DNA of 64,000 nucleotides from Cryobacterium levicorallinum (GTDB taxonomy: Bacteria; Actinomycetota; Actinomycetes; Actinomycetales; Microbacteriaceae), in assembly GCF_004402405.1 (NCBI RefSeq), contig NZ_SOFE01000011.1, forward strand, positions 124,001 through 188,000, written 5' to 3'. The notes under the pieces are model-generated. The model made no database searches. It was given only the letters and a program-made list of their open reading frames with translations, and was not told the origin of the DNA. Positions 17,607 through 25,931 of this stretch are shown piece after piece. Made by a program: the position numbers and the translations under genes. The first letter of the stretch is position 1. Every line of letters begins with the position of its first letter.

Positions 17607-18584
17607 ATGGCTACTGAATACGAACTGCCGGAGACCATGCGCGCCCTCATCATCGACGAGACCGGCGCCCCCGAGGTGTTGCACCTGGCCGAACGGCCGC
17701 TGCCCCGCCAGATTTCCGACGAGGTGCTCATCAAAGTCGTCGCCGCCGGCCTCAACCCGATCGACGCCAAGACCCGTGCGGGCAAGGGCGTCGCGGCCGC
17801 GATCCAGAGCTACCCGACCATTCTCGGCAACGACTTCAGCGGAATCGTCGTGCGCGCCGCGTTCGAGGCCTCGCCGCTGCAGCCCGGCGACGCGGTCTAC
17901 GGCATGGGCCGCGTGCCGCGCACCAGCGGCAGCTTCGCCGAGTATGTCTCGGTCTCGAGCATGAGCGTCACGCACAAACCGGCCAGGCTCAGCCACGCCG
18001 AAGCGGCCGCCGTTCCGATCGCGGCGTTGACCGCCTGGGGCATGGTCAAGTTGGCCGGGGCAGCTCCCGGGCAGCGGATGCTGGTGCACGCCGGCAGCGG
18101 CGGCGTCGGTCACTTCGCGGTGCAGTTTGCCCGGGTGCTGGGAGCGCACGTGACCGCGACGGCGTCGACCCGCAACCTCGACTTTCTGCGCGAGCTCGGC
18201 GCCGACGAGGTCATCGACTACAGCACGACCCGCTTCGAGGATGTGGTCCACGATCTTGACTCGGTCATCGACCTCATCGGCAACGTGCACGACAACACCG
18301 GCACCCGCTCGCTCGCGGCCCTGCGCCCCGGCGGCCTGCTCGTGAACGCACCGACCGGCAGCTGGCCGACCATGGCAGCGGATGCCGCCGCCGTCGGCCG
18401 CCGCGCGACCGGTTTCAAGGTGTCCCCCGACGCGCGCACGCTCGACGAGATCTCAGCTTTACTCTCCAGCGGAACCGTGCGCGTGCACGTCGACTCCGTG
18501 TTCGAACTCGCCGACGGTGCCGCCGCGCACCGACTGCTCGAAGAGGGTCACACCCGCGGCAAGATCGTGCTCCGCGTCTCGTAA
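17607..18584 (+). CDS. NADP-dependent zinc-type alcohol dehydrogenase-like oxidoreductase
   Basis: Quinone reductase/MDR superfamily enzyme of 325 residues. The N-terminal GroES-like domain shows VVAAGLNPIDAKTRAG and LGNDFSGIVV; the Rossmann domain shows the nucleotide loop VHAGSGGVGHFAVQFA followed by GAHVTATAS and LGADEVIDY. No zinc ligands are evident, so it belongs to the zinc-free quinone-reductase subgroup and probably reduces an activated double bond with NADPH. The ATG at 17607 follows GGGGAG. The last 126 bases are overlapped on the other strand by a SipW-type peptidase gene. Confidence 0.88.
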   Translation: MATEYELPETMRALIIDETGAPEVLHLAERPLPRQISDEVLIKVVAAGLNPIDAKTRAGKGVAAAIQSYPTILGNDFSGIVVRAAFEASPLQPGDAVYGMGRVPRTSGSFAEYVSVSSMSVTHKPARLSHAEAAAVPIAALTAWGMVKLAGAAPGQRMLVHAGSGGVGHFAVQFARVLGAHVTATASTRNLDFLRELGADEVIDYSTTRFEDVVHDLDSVIDLIGNVHDNTGTRSLAALRPGGLLVNAPTGSWPTMAADAAAVGRRATGFKVSPDARTLDEISALLSSGTVRVHVDSVFELADGAAAHRLLEEGHTRGKIVLRVS

Positions 18585-19187
18585 CCCGAGGGCCGGGTCG
18601 TCGGCATCCACTCCCCGTTTGTGGGTTTTTCGGCGGTCGAGCAGGCCGCCGACGACCATGAAGCAGGCATAGCCGAACAGGGCCACGGTCACCACGGGGA
18701 TGATCCAGGTCCGGTTTGCCCCGGTGATCACGTTGTTGACGTAGCCGACGAAGGGTACCGCGTACCAGAGCCGACCTTGAATCTGCTCGGCCAGCACGGG
18801 GTCGTCGTCGGGCGCACTGTTGTTGTCGCCCTGCACGATGAAGGAACGCGGTCCTTCTGAGCTCGAAACGATCGAGAGGATGCGGTGCGTCACGACCTTG
18901 GCGTCGCCGGACACCATTTGATACGTAACGACGTCTCCAATGTGCAGCGCGTTGGCGTCGACCGGGCGCACGATGACGACAGTGCCGGGCGAAAGTCCCG
19001 GCTCCATCGAGCTGGTCAGCACGGTCAGCGGGGTCGCACCGGTCGCCTTGGGAATGACCACGAGCACCAGTCCGAGCCCGATGACGAGCAGTAGCACGGC
19101 AGCGCTAAGCGCGATCCCCAGAAAACGCCAGAGGCTGGGAGCGGGCGTATCGGTCGGCGCGATCGGTGCGTCAGCCGGCTGCGTCAC
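18459..19187 (-). CDS. sipW: SipW-type signal peptidase I
   Basis: Membrane signal peptidase of 242 residues of the archaeal/ER type that uses a Ser/His pair. Helix one at about 22-45; catalytic Ser60 in LTSSMEPG; His101 in VVTHRI; Asp121 in QGDNNS; a second helix at about 161-182. It should cleave the SipW-dependent signal peptides of the four exported proteins encoded just upstream in the same unit (ATGA overlap with the preceding gene). Homology would be expected to stop soon after residue 190; residues 202-242 lie antisense to the oxidoreductase 3' end and look like read-through after loss of an earlier stop. Confidence 0.88.
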   Translation of the reverse strand: MTQPADAPIAPTDTPAPSLWRFLGIALSAAVLLLVIGLGLVLVVIPKATGATPLTVLTSSMEPGLSPGTVVIVRPVDANALHIGDVVTYQMVSGDAKVVTHRILSIVSSSEGPRSFIVQGDNNSAPDDDPVLAEQIQGRLWYAVPFVGYVNNVITGANRTWIIPVVTVALFGYACFMVVGGLLDRRKTHKRGVDADDPALGLRDAEHDLAAGVTLFEQSVRGGTVGEFEHGVDVHAHGSAGE

Positions 19188-19930
19188 GGTTCACGCCGGT
19201 CACGGCGCCGCCGGGTGACCAGCAGCACGCCCAGGCCGAGCAGCAGGCCGCCGCCGATAATGGCCGGAACGGGCAGGTCGACGCCGGTGCGCGACAGAGC
19301 ATCCGCCCGCTGGGGTACTGACGGTTCGGCGATGGCCGGAATGAGCACGCCATCGTCGTCGCAGGCCGATGCCGCGAAGGGTCCAGCCTCGGCATCGCGC
19401 AGCGCAACGAGAACGCCGAGGTCCGCGCGCGCGTTTTGAGCGGTCAGTCCGTTCACGTTCATCATCTCGATCGTGAGCTCGACCCGCAGGGTGTCACCGG
19501 CCGCGAGCGGCTGCTCGGGCGCGAGTACCGCGCAGCCCGCGTCGGCCAGCTGCGGAACGGTGGTCACCGTCTGCGCCGCGGCGTCTTCGACGGTCAGGAT
19601 GAGGTATTCCCGAAGGTCAGAGACCGTTCGATTAGCGGATGCTCCGCCCGGCTCCCGCAGGCTCACCCGCACGTTCGCGGGCCGGTCGCTCGGGTTCTGA
19701 ATCCACAGGCTCGATTGCATCGAACCATGCGGAATCAGCAGGCCGTACGATCCGAACAGTCCGACGGGCAGGCTGCTGGCAAAATGTTCGCCATCGCTGC
19801 TGACCAAGACGTCGGGAGCGGACTCGGCGCCCGGCGCCGCCAGGGCCGGGGCGGCGGTCCCACTCACGGTCAGCAGGAACACGGCGCCCACGGTCGCTGC
19901 GATCCGGGCACGGATCAGGAATCCGGTCAT
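19184..19930 (-). CDS. Exported surface protein with LPxTG-like C-terminal anchor
   Basis: 248 residues. Signal peptide at about 5-33 (AATVGAVFLLTVSGTAAPALA), an extracellular beta-rich domain with SSLWIQNPSDRPANVRVSL, then a C-terminal sorting-type signal: LSRTG, a hydrophobic stretch of about 20 residues and RRRRDRREP. The LPxTG motif is degenerate, so sortase use is not certain and a plain membrane anchor is possible. The start is fixed by the ATGA overlap with the upstream gene, and the stop overlaps the start of the signal peptidase gene, so all are co-translated. Confidence 0.8.
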   Translation of the reverse strand: MTGFLIRARIAATVGAVFLLTVSGTAAPALAAPGAESAPDVLVSSDGEHFASSLPVGLFGSYGLLIPHGSMQSSLWIQNPSDRPANVRVSLREPGGASANRTVSDLREYLILTVEDAAAQTVTTVPQLADAGCAVLAPEQPLAAGDTLRVELTIEMMNVNGLTAQNARADLGVLVALRDAEAGPFAASACDDDGVLIPAIAEPSVPQRADALSRTGVDLPVPAIIGGGLLLGLGVLLVTRRRRDRREP

Positions 19931-21240
19931 GAAGTCACCTCGTCGAGGGTGAATAGCTGGTTTTCCTGGATGGGTACCGTGGTGTCGCACGTCTTCAAGG
20001 TGAGCGTGTTGCCTGACTCAAGGCACTTCGTGTCGTCCTTCACGCTGCGAATCTGAAAGGTGGCACTGCCCAAGCTGATCGGGGCGAGCGTGAAACGTTG
20101 CTTGGCTTTGTCTGCTGGGCCACTCTGCGTGCTGAGCGACAGCGGAGACGTGCCTTCCGCAGTCCACACCAGGTTCTCGTCAGCGGCGACGATTTCATAC
20201 TCGGAACCGTTTCTGTCCGCAACGAAGCTGAACCGAGAGGTTGAGGCGGTCGAGCACTCCTTCGTCGCCAGCACTCGTCCCTTTTGTTGCGGGGCGGCCG
20301 CATCGACACAGGTCCCGGCGGCGGTGACGACGTGGTACCACACGCCAGGGGCCGGTGGCTGCTTGTTCGTAGACACGGCGAGCTCGTTCGAGGCGGCCAG
20401 GTGATTGCCGTTCGCATCGACGGCGTAAATCAGGTAGGTATAGCGCGTGTTCGCCGTCAGGCCGGTGTCGGTGAAGGTTGTGACGCTTTGTGCGTTTGCA
20501 ACCCGCGTGCCGTTTCGCCAGACCTCGTAGCGCGTCACGGTTCTGTCCTGGGCAGCGGCCCAGGTCAAGGAGATGGAGCTGTGCGTCTTCCTGACCGCCG
20601 CCAGATCGCGTGGCGCGGTGTTGGTGACAGATTGCGCGGCGGTGACGAGCGAGATGGGTGACATCCAGTTGCCCGTTCGCGCTTGCAATTCCAGTTGCGC
20701 CGTTAGGGAGGTGCTGGCCATGGTGCCGGCGGTGGTGTTGGCGATCGACGTCTGCACGCAGTAGCGCACCGAAGCCCTCGCCGCCAGGTCGCCGCTCAGA
20801 GTGACTCCCGTCGCCAGGGGGGTGCTCACTGTTCCGGTCGGGGGCGTCATGGGGCAGCTGCCGGTTGCCGCGATCGACCAGGCGCGCACGTTGACCGCAG
20901 CGGAAAACGCGGTCGCGGCGGCCGAACTGACTGTCAGGTCGTAGGCGGCAGGCACGGCGCCGTTGGTCAGGGTGACCGGCTTCGTCGCCGTGAGCAGATG
21001 GGACGTGTAGTCGGTCGCGAGCGCGGCGAACCCGTCCTGGCTGATGGTCACGGCGCCCGAGACAGCGGATGCTGTGGGGTTGACCGCCGCGGCGGTCCAG
21101 ACGGCCTGGGCAACGCCGGTGCCGGCAAAGGTCAAAAAGACCAGGCTCGCAATTGCCACGGCAGATCGTGCGGCGGGCCAGCGCGCCGGACGCCCAGACC
21201 GGCTGCGCAGCCGCAGAGAACGACGACGGTTCGATGTCAT
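19927..21240 (-). CDS. Exported fibronectin type III / ricin-like lectin protein, SipW-cognate
   Basis: 437 residues. The N-terminus has a twin-Arg-rich basic region and a hydrophobic segment ending GVAQAVWTAAA, the pattern seen in SipW-dependent exported proteins. A TasA-like beta domain runs to about residue 200, a fibronectin type III domain to about 300 (APRDLAAVRKTHSSISLTW, TGLTANTRYTYLIYAVD), and a C-terminal ricin-type trefoil-like domain with paired Cys (GTCVDAAAPQQKG, CLESGNTLTLKTC). The last two suggest carbohydrate and protein binding on the surface. It sits between a TasA-like protein and the anchored protein in one operon. Confidence 0.8.
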   Translation of the reverse strand: MTSNRRRSLRLRSRSGRPARWPAARSAVAIASLVFLTFAGTGVAQAVWTAAAVNPTASAVSGAVTISQDGFAALATDYTSHLLTATKPVTLTNGAVPAAYDLTVSSAAATAFSAAVNVRAWSIAATGSCPMTPPTGTVSTPLATGVTLSGDLAARASVRYCVQTSIANTTAGTMASTSLTAQLELQARTGNWMSPISLVTAAQSVTNTAPRDLAAVRKTHSSISLTWAAAQDRTVTRYEVWRNGTRVANAQSVTTFTDTGLTANTRYTYLIYAVDANGNHLAASNELAVSTNKQPPAPGVWYHVVTAAGTCVDAAAPQQKGRVLATKECSTASTSRFSFVADRNGSEYEIVAADENLVWTAEGTSPLSLSTQSGPADKAKQRFTLAPISLGSATFQIRSVKDDTKCLESGNTLTLKTCDTTVPIQENQLFTLDEVTS

Positions 21241-21249
21241 GGGCTAGAC

Positions 21250-21777
21250 CTACCGTCCGTCAATCAGGAGTCCAAAGCTCGTCGCGGTCTGGGATTGGCT
21301 GCCGCTCGGGGTATCCGCTGACAGCCTCACTGAGACGCACAGAAGCGCGCTGGATCCGGGAGCCAGCGTGAGGCCGAGCTCCTCAGCCGGCGGGTCGGCG
21401 AAGGTGCCGGCAATGGTGGGAGTGAGGTTTGACGTGCACTCCTGCACCGTCGAAACGGCGCTCACCCCGACGATCAGGGCCTCCGAGAATAGCGTCGAAA
21501 CGGTCGGCGGCGTCAGGCCGGCGAGGCGAAGGGAGAGCGACACCGTGCCGTCGTTGCGCACGTCGACCGTGCCGACGTTGCTTGCTCCGGGATACAGCGG
21601 GGTATTCGACATCTCGAGGTCTGACGTGATGCTGAGCTCGGCGGATCCGGCCTGAATCGTGACTGCCGGGCCAGCCGAAGCGCTCGAGTTCAACTGGGCA
21701 TAGGTTCCGCCCACGGCCGCAGTGGCCAGCAGGGTCGCACCGAGAATCGCCGCACTCGCGAACAGAAATGTTTTCAA
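21250..21777 (-). CDS. TasA/CalY-like SipW-dependent exported protein
   Basis: 175 residues. Short N-terminus MKTF, hydrophobic segment, then GGTYAQLNSSASAGPA, the cleavage-region pattern of SipW substrates. The mature part is beta-rich (SAELSITSDLEMSNTPLYPG, VGTVDVRNDGTVSLSLRL), as in TasA/camelysin-type proteins that polymerise into surface fibres; whether this one does is unknown. Two Cys residues at about 113 and 146 may form a disulphide. It is the second gene of the transcription unit that ends with the signal peptidase. Confidence 0.8.
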   Translation of the reverse strand: MKTFLFASAAILGATLLATAAVGGTYAQLNSSASAGPAVTIQAGSAELSITSDLEMSNTPLYPGASNVGTVDVRNDGTVSLSLRLAGLTPPTVSTLFSEALIVGVSAVSTVQECTSNLTPTIAGTFADPPAEELGLTLAPGSSALLCVSVRLSADTPSGSQSQTATSFGLLIDGR

Positions 21778-21868
21778 GAGATCACCGGCTTTCGCAAATC
21801 AAAAGTGGATGCTGCCTGCTGGTCGTTTCCGGGTGCCCATCGTTGGTGGGCACCCGGGCACCGATCGG

Positions 21869-22486
21869 TTAGATCTGGGTGAGGTTGACCGCCACGTCCT
21901 TGAGGGTGACCGAACCGAGCATCATGGTGTTCTCAGCGCCCAGCGCGCCGTTCGGGAAGGTGATCGTGACCTCGACGGTGACGTCTTCCTCGACGATTCC
22001 CGCTCCGGGTGTGATGGTGTAATCCGTCGGGCCGGTGGTCACTGAACGCTCAGTCTGGGAGAAGTTATCCTTGATGCCGCCATCGGGTGTCACTGTCAAA
22101 ACTGCGGTCCCAATGAGGTAGGCGGCCAGTGCGTCGTCGGCTTTGTGACCCGGCGTGGTGGCGTTGATGGAGCCCGCATCGAGCGTCAGCTCGGCGACGA
22201 GGTTGTCCCCCTCGGCCAGGACGTGCATTTTCTTGGTATAGACCAGCACATCGCCGGGCGAGGCCGCGAATGTTTCGAGGTTCAGGACTACATCGTTCTG
22301 GTCCGTCCAAACACCGGCAACTTCAACGCCGTCGATGGCGCTGGGAGAAACAACCAGGTTGCCAGCTTCGATCGTGCCGCCGGCCACCACGGCCGAGGAG
22401 TTCCATAGCGCAAAAGTCGTGCCACCGCCGAGCAGGAGGGTGAGACCGGCGGCGCCGGCAATCGCGCCTTTGGTGAGCTTGTTCAT
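21869..22486 (-). CDS. Alternate-type signal peptide exported protein
   Basis: 205 residues. The N-terminus MNKLTKGAIAGAAGLTLLLG followed by GGTTFALWNSSAVV is the 'alternate signal peptide' type found beside SipW peptidases in actinobacteria; it is shared with two paralogues at 26630 and 27402. The mature domain contains the family blocks GTIEAGNLVV, WTDQNDVV, ASPGDVLVY and a C-terminal VTITFPNGA. I chose the ATG giving this paralogous start, not a further upstream one. First gene of the operon reading toward 18459. Function unknown; probably surface-exposed. Confidence 0.82.
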   Translation of the reverse strand: MNKLTKGAIAGAAGLTLLLGGGTTFALWNSSAVVAGGTIEAGNLVVSPSAIDGVEVAGVWTDQNDVVLNLETFAASPGDVLVYTKKMHVLAEGDNLVAELTLDAGSINATTPGHKADDALAAYLIGTAVLTVTPDGGIKDNFSQTERSVTTGPTDYTITPGAGIVEEDVTVEVTITFPNGALGAENTMMLGSVTLKDVAVNLTQI

Positions 22487-22649
22487 GGTGAGGCCCTTCG
22501 GGTACTGGTCTGAAAACTTCGGGTGGTCGCAGGCCAGCAAGCGGCAGGCGTGGAGCAACGGCAAGAAGCCCGCTACGTGATCGCCGCGGGGTAAGCGCGA
22601 CGGTGATGCGGCCGGTCGTCCACAACCCTGGGTATTGGGCCATGAATTT

Positions 22650-22753
22650 GCTACAGTCCGGTGGTGTTTTCTGCGGCTGTAGCTCCATCCGCGATTCACA
22701 CACTAGATGGGACAGACAAATTTGTCTGTCCTGCTCCAACCCCCAGAATGGGG
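22650..22753. promoter_or_regulatory. Intergenic region with three inverted repeats
   Basis: The 475-base gap between the divergent exported-protein and photolyase genes holds GCTACAG/CTGTAGC arms (22650-22683), a perfect 22-base palindrome at 22710-22731 (half-site GGACAGACAAA), and a CCCCCagaatGGGG element at 22740-22753 similar to G/C blocks upstream of the genes at 25748 and 27980. These are likely protein-binding sites. No convincing coding region was seen in the gap. Confidence 0.6.
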
Positions 22754-22961
22754 AATTGAGTTTTTGCGCAAATGGCGACGATTTGGTCTGTACGCACAAA
22801 GATTTACGCCGTTTAGCTCTATTTTCCACAGATATACCGACGTTTCGACGTGTGGCTCCGTTGGTCGAACCTCGGCCGACGCTGGCGCGACGAACCGTTC
22901 TACCTCCGAATTGGTCTCATCCGCGGCAGGGTACACACTGGAGTTCTCACGAGGAGAGCCC

Positions 22962-24383
22962 ATGACTTCACTTCCCCATACCCCGGCAGAGTCCAACGAG
23001 CACGTCGGCCCCTCGGTCGTCTGGTTTCGCGACGACCTGCGCGTCGGCGACCACCCGGCGCTGCACGCAGCCCTCGCCCGACACCGGCCGATCGTGGCCG
23101 TGTATGTGTTCGACGACGAGTCCCCCGGAGTGCGCACGCTCGGCGGCGCCGCCCGTTGGTGGCTCCACCAGAGTCTCAGATCGCTCGGTGCAACGCTCGA
23201 GGCGCTCGGCGGCGGGCTAATTCTGCGCCGCGGCCCGGCCGCACCGATCATCACCGAAATCGCCCGTGAAACGGATGCCGCTGCCGTCTTCTGGAATCGC
23301 CGCTACGGCTCCGCAGAACGCATGATCGATACCGCGATCAAGGCCGAGCTGCGCGCCGACGGCGTCGATGCCCACAGCTTCGCGGGTTCACTCTTGTTCG
23401 AACCGTGGACCATCCAAACCGGTCAGGGCGGCTCCTACTCGGTGTTCACGCCGTTCTGGCGTGCCTGCCAGGCCGGTCCGCCGCCGCGCGCGCCCTACCC
23501 CTCCCCCGACACCGTCTCCGGGTGGTCGGGCAGCCTCGCTACCGACAGCCTCGACGACTGGGGCCTCGAGCCGAGCGCGCCCGACTGGGCCGACGGGCTG
23601 CGCGCGGCGTGGCAGCCGGGCGAGACATCCGCTCAGCAAATGCTTGGGCGCTTTCTGGCCGAATCACTCCCCCGCTATGGGGCCGAACGTGACGAACCGG
23701 CCCAGAACGCGACGTCGCGTCTGTCGCCGTACCTGCGGTGGGGGGAGATCAGCCCGCACCAGGTCTGGGCGGCCACCCAGGAGGCGCAACGCTCACTCTC
23801 CGGGCCGGCGCTCGCGAGTGCGACCCGGTTTCTCACCGAGGTCGGCTGGCGGGAGTTCGCCTACCACGTGCTGTTTCACGCCCCCGAGCTCGCGACCAAG
23901 AACCTGCGGCCCGCCTTCGACGCCTTCCCGTGGCCCGAGCTCGACCACGAAGCCGTGACCGCGTGGCAACAAGGCCGCACCGGCTTCGCCCTGGTCGATG
24001 CCGGCATGCGCGAGCTCTGGCGAACCGGAAGTATGCACAACCGGGTACGCATGGTCACCGCTTCATTCCTGATCAAGAATATGTTGGTCGACTGGCGGGT
24101 GGGCGAGCGCTGGTTCTGGGACACCCTCGTCGATGCCGATGCCGCCAGCAACCCCTTCGGCTGGCAGTGGGTAGCCGGCTCCGGAGCGGATGCCGCGCCC
24201 TACTTTCGCATCTTCAATCCCGAACTGCAGGCGGCCAAGTTCGACCCGCACCAGCAGTACATCCGCGCCAACGTGCCCGAATACGGCACGGATGCCTACC
24301 CGGCGCCCCTGGTAGACCTCGGCGAAACCCGCCGCGCCGCCCTCGCCGCCTACGACAAGGTGAAAGCCCAGTCGGCAAGCTAG
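22962..24383 (+). CDS. phr: Deoxyribodipyrimidine photo-lyase
   Basis: Light-driven DNA repair enzyme of 473 residues that splits cyclobutane pyrimidine dimers using FADH. The N-terminal alpha/beta antenna domain starts SVVWFRDDLRVGDHPAL; the FAD domain contains RLSPYLRWGEISPHQVW, the signature TEVGWREFAYHVLFH, and MHNRVRMVTASFLIKNMLVDW with WFWDTLVDADAASNPFGWQW. Class I CPD photolyase by these motifs. The start follows a clear GAGGAG and lies well inside a longer open frame. It sits inside the SipW region, and its stop overlaps by 4 bases that of the convergent signal peptidase gene. Confidence 0.95.
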   Translation: MTSLPHTPAESNEHVGPSVVWFRDDLRVGDHPALHAALARHRPIVAVYVFDDESPGVRTLGGAARWWLHQSLRSLGATLEALGGGLILRRGPAAPIITEIARETDAAAVFWNRRYGSAERMIDTAIKAELRADGVDAHSFAGSLLFEPWTIQTGQGGSYSVFTPFWRACQAGPPPRAPYPSPDTVSGWSGSLATDSLDDWGLEPSAPDWADGLRAAWQPGETSAQQMLGRFLAESLPRYGAERDEPAQNATSRLSPYLRWGEISPHQVWAATQEAQRSLSGPALASATRFLTEVGWREFAYHVLFHAPELATKNLRPAFDAFPWPELDHEAVTAWQQGRTGFALVDAGMRELWRTGSMHNRVRMVTASFLIKNMLVDWRVGERWFWDTLVDADAASNPFGWQWVAGSGADAAPYFRIFNPELQAAKFDPHQQYIRANVPEYGTDAYPAPLVDLGETRRAALAAYDKVKAQSAS

Positions 24384-25003
24384 GCGACCCGAACGGCCGC
24401 GATGCCCCTGGAATCCTTGGACAGTTTCTTCTCGGGCTTCTGTTCCGGCTTCTGTTCCGGCTTCTGGTCCGGCTTCTGGTCCGGCTTCTGGTCCGGCTTC
24501 TGGTCCGGCTTCTGTTCCGGCTTCTGTTCCGGCTTCTGTTCCGGCTTCTGTTCCGGCTTCTGTTCCGGCGACCCGACGTACCACATGCTCAGAACGCACA
24601 TAATGAGGGAGCCGAGGGCGAGCGGGTTCTGCAGGTAGACCACGAGATAGCCGAGGCGGGGAACGAAGGCGATCACTCCGCCGATGACATCGGCAGCCGG
24701 CACAGTGAAGGGGTCGATCGTGTCGTTCGCATCGCCCTTGGTGGTCAGGGTGCCATCGTCGTTGATGGCCACGAGTCGGTGGGTGGTGCGATCGTCGGCG
24801 CGTCGAAAGGCGATGACCTGGCCGACTTCGTACTGGTCGGCCTCAACAAGCACGACGCTGGCCGGCAAAATGGTGGGCGACATTGATCCGGTGCGTACGA
24901 CGTAGGCCCGGTAGGGCAGGGCGCCCGTGGCCACGAGAGCCACCGGAGTGAGGACGGCGGCGAGCACGAGCAGCAGAATCACGGTGCCTTTGAGTCTCTT
25001 CAC
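24380..25003 (-). CDS. Signal peptidase I, SipW-like, with xQKP repeat tail
   Basis: 207 residues. Membrane helix at about 6-28; catalytic Ser40 in RTGSMSPT, His75 in RTTHRL, Asp91 in TKGDAND, matching the Ser/His type of peptidase; second helix at about 117-141. The C-terminal 65 residues are almost entirely the repeat EQKP/DQKP (11 exact units: five E, four D, two E), then EKKLSKDSRG. By topology the tail is probably cytoplasmic. The gene is 85 bases downstream of a TasA-like gene and likely processes it. The repeat tail has no known role; it is highly charged and flexible. Confidence 0.87.
   Translation of the reverse strand: MKRLKGTVILLLVLAAVLTPVALVATGALPYRAYVVRTGSMSPTILPASVVLVEADQYEVGQVIAFRRADDRTTHRLVAINDDGTLTTKGDANDTIDPFTVPAADVIGGVIAFVPRLGYLVVYLQNPLALGSLIMCVLSMWYVGSPEQKPEQKPEQKPEQKPEQKPDQKPDQKPDQKPDQKPEQKPEQKPEKKLSKDSRGIAAVRVA
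24437..24568 (-). repeat. 12-bp tandem repeat, 11 units
   Basis: Eleven perfect-length units of CTTCTGkyCCGG (plus-strand reading): two with GTT, four with GGT, five with GTT. Each unit codes for x-Gln-Lys-Pro on the minus strand, with Glu or Asp as x. Because the unit is 12 bases, gain or loss of copies keeps the frame. Confidence 0.95.
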
Positions 25004-25088
25004 GGTACGCCTTTCACGCTCGAATTGGAATGGTGAATGGCCCGGACGTCGCTACCCGACAGCGACATCCGAGCCGTTTCATCAAGCC

Positions 25089-25748
25089 TTAGTGGCCGGG
25101 TTCCTGCCCAACTTGTGTTGCGACGATCTGGTACGGCAGCCCCGCATCTGTGGGCGTAACAGGGGCTCCGTTTTGCTGCTTGACCGGGTACGGAAGCCAA
25201 TCGCCGCCGCCGACCTCAGACTGGCCTACAGCTTTGGCAGCGATCATAGCGCTGAAGGAAACTTTTCCAATTGACCCGGGCGCAAGGTTTTCTTGAAGCT
25301 TGTACGCTCGCTCGAGGGGCCAGCAGCCTGCCGGGTCAAATCCAGCACATCCGGGAACACCATCGCCATTGTCGTTCAAGTTCGCCGAATCAAACAGCGC
25401 TGTGCCGTTGGCTGAAAGATGGAATTCCATGAAGGTGCCTTCGTCATTCAACGCGTGTAGCGCCTCGGCGTTATTGAAGACGACCCAGACATCCTGGGGA
25501 CTCAGGCCGTTGTTCACGTAACGTTCCGAGACAGTCTGCATCTCACCGGGGAGCATATTGGTGAAGTGCAAGTCGAGGCTGTCGACGCCTGCGATCTTAA
25601 TCGAGCCCTTCGTTCCATCAATGCTGCCCTGTTCGGTGTCGCTGAAGTACGCACCGGTCGGCCCCAATGCTGCGAGCGCCATGGTCAACGCAACAGCGAC
25701 GCCCCCGGCCCCAATGATTGCTTTATTGCGTTTTAACATAAGTTTCAC
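25089..25748 (-). CDS. TasA/CalY-like SipW-dependent exported protein
   Basis: 219 residues. Basic N-terminus KLMLKRNK, hydrophobic segment at about 10-30, then GPTGAYFSDTEQGSIDG, closely matching the cleavage region of SipW substrates such as TasA. The mature domain begins TKGSIKIAG and includes ERYVNNGLSPQDVWVVF and a Cys pair in GDGVPGCAGFDPAGCW. Probable extracellular structural or matrix protein. The GTG start is preceded by GAGATGAGAC. It is the first gene of a two-gene unit with the repeat-tailed peptidase and has the conserved 100-bp element upstream. Confidence 0.83.
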   Translation of the reverse strand: MKLMLKRNKAIIGAGGVAVALTMALAALGPTGAYFSDTEQGSIDGTKGSIKIAGVDSLDLHFTNMLPGEMQTVSERYVNNGLSPQDVWVVFNNAEALHALNDEGTFMEFHLSANGTALFDSANLNDNGDGVPGCAGFDPAGCWPLERAYKLQENLAPGSIGKVSFSAMIAAKAVGQSEVGGGDWLPYPVKQQNGAPVTPTDAGLPYQIVATQVGQEPGH

Positions 25749-25785
25749 GTCAGTCTCATCTCAAATAGTCAGGTTTGGAGAGAAC

Positions 25786-25888
25786 AATGAGATGTTTTCA
25801 CTATTCCCATCCAAAACGTTAGGGGTGAGCAATGCTCGTGTATGCCCCCCATTGGGTGCCGCTCTCCCCCCAATCTGGGGGATGGAAC
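25786..25888 (-). promoter_or_regulatory. Conserved upstream element, copy A
   Basis: About 100 bases that align with 28018-28116. Shared blocks are AATGArATGTTTTCACTATT and CCCAwCCArAACsTTAG close to the gene, then CCCCCATTGGGT and a distal GGGATGGAAC. Copy A also has CCCCCCAATCTGGGGG. It starts 38 bases upstream of the TasA-like gene at 25748 and fills the gap to the peptidase gene, so it is probably a promoter with operator. Confidence 0.75.
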
Positions 25889-25931
25889 GCCTGCTGACGG
25901 CGGCATCGAAACCGAGTACGCAACGGATCTT

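Noticed and set aside
17151-18290. A 379-residue minus-strand open frame
   Set aside because: Antisense to the YqaJ-like and oxidoreductase genes; no motif.
22603-22965. Small gene in the 475-base gap upstream of photolyase
   Set aside because: It runs across palindromes and the photolyase ribosome site, with no own ribosome site or family resemblance.
24437-24568. CRISPR array
   Set aside because: Units are 12 bases with no spacers and lie inside a coding frame.
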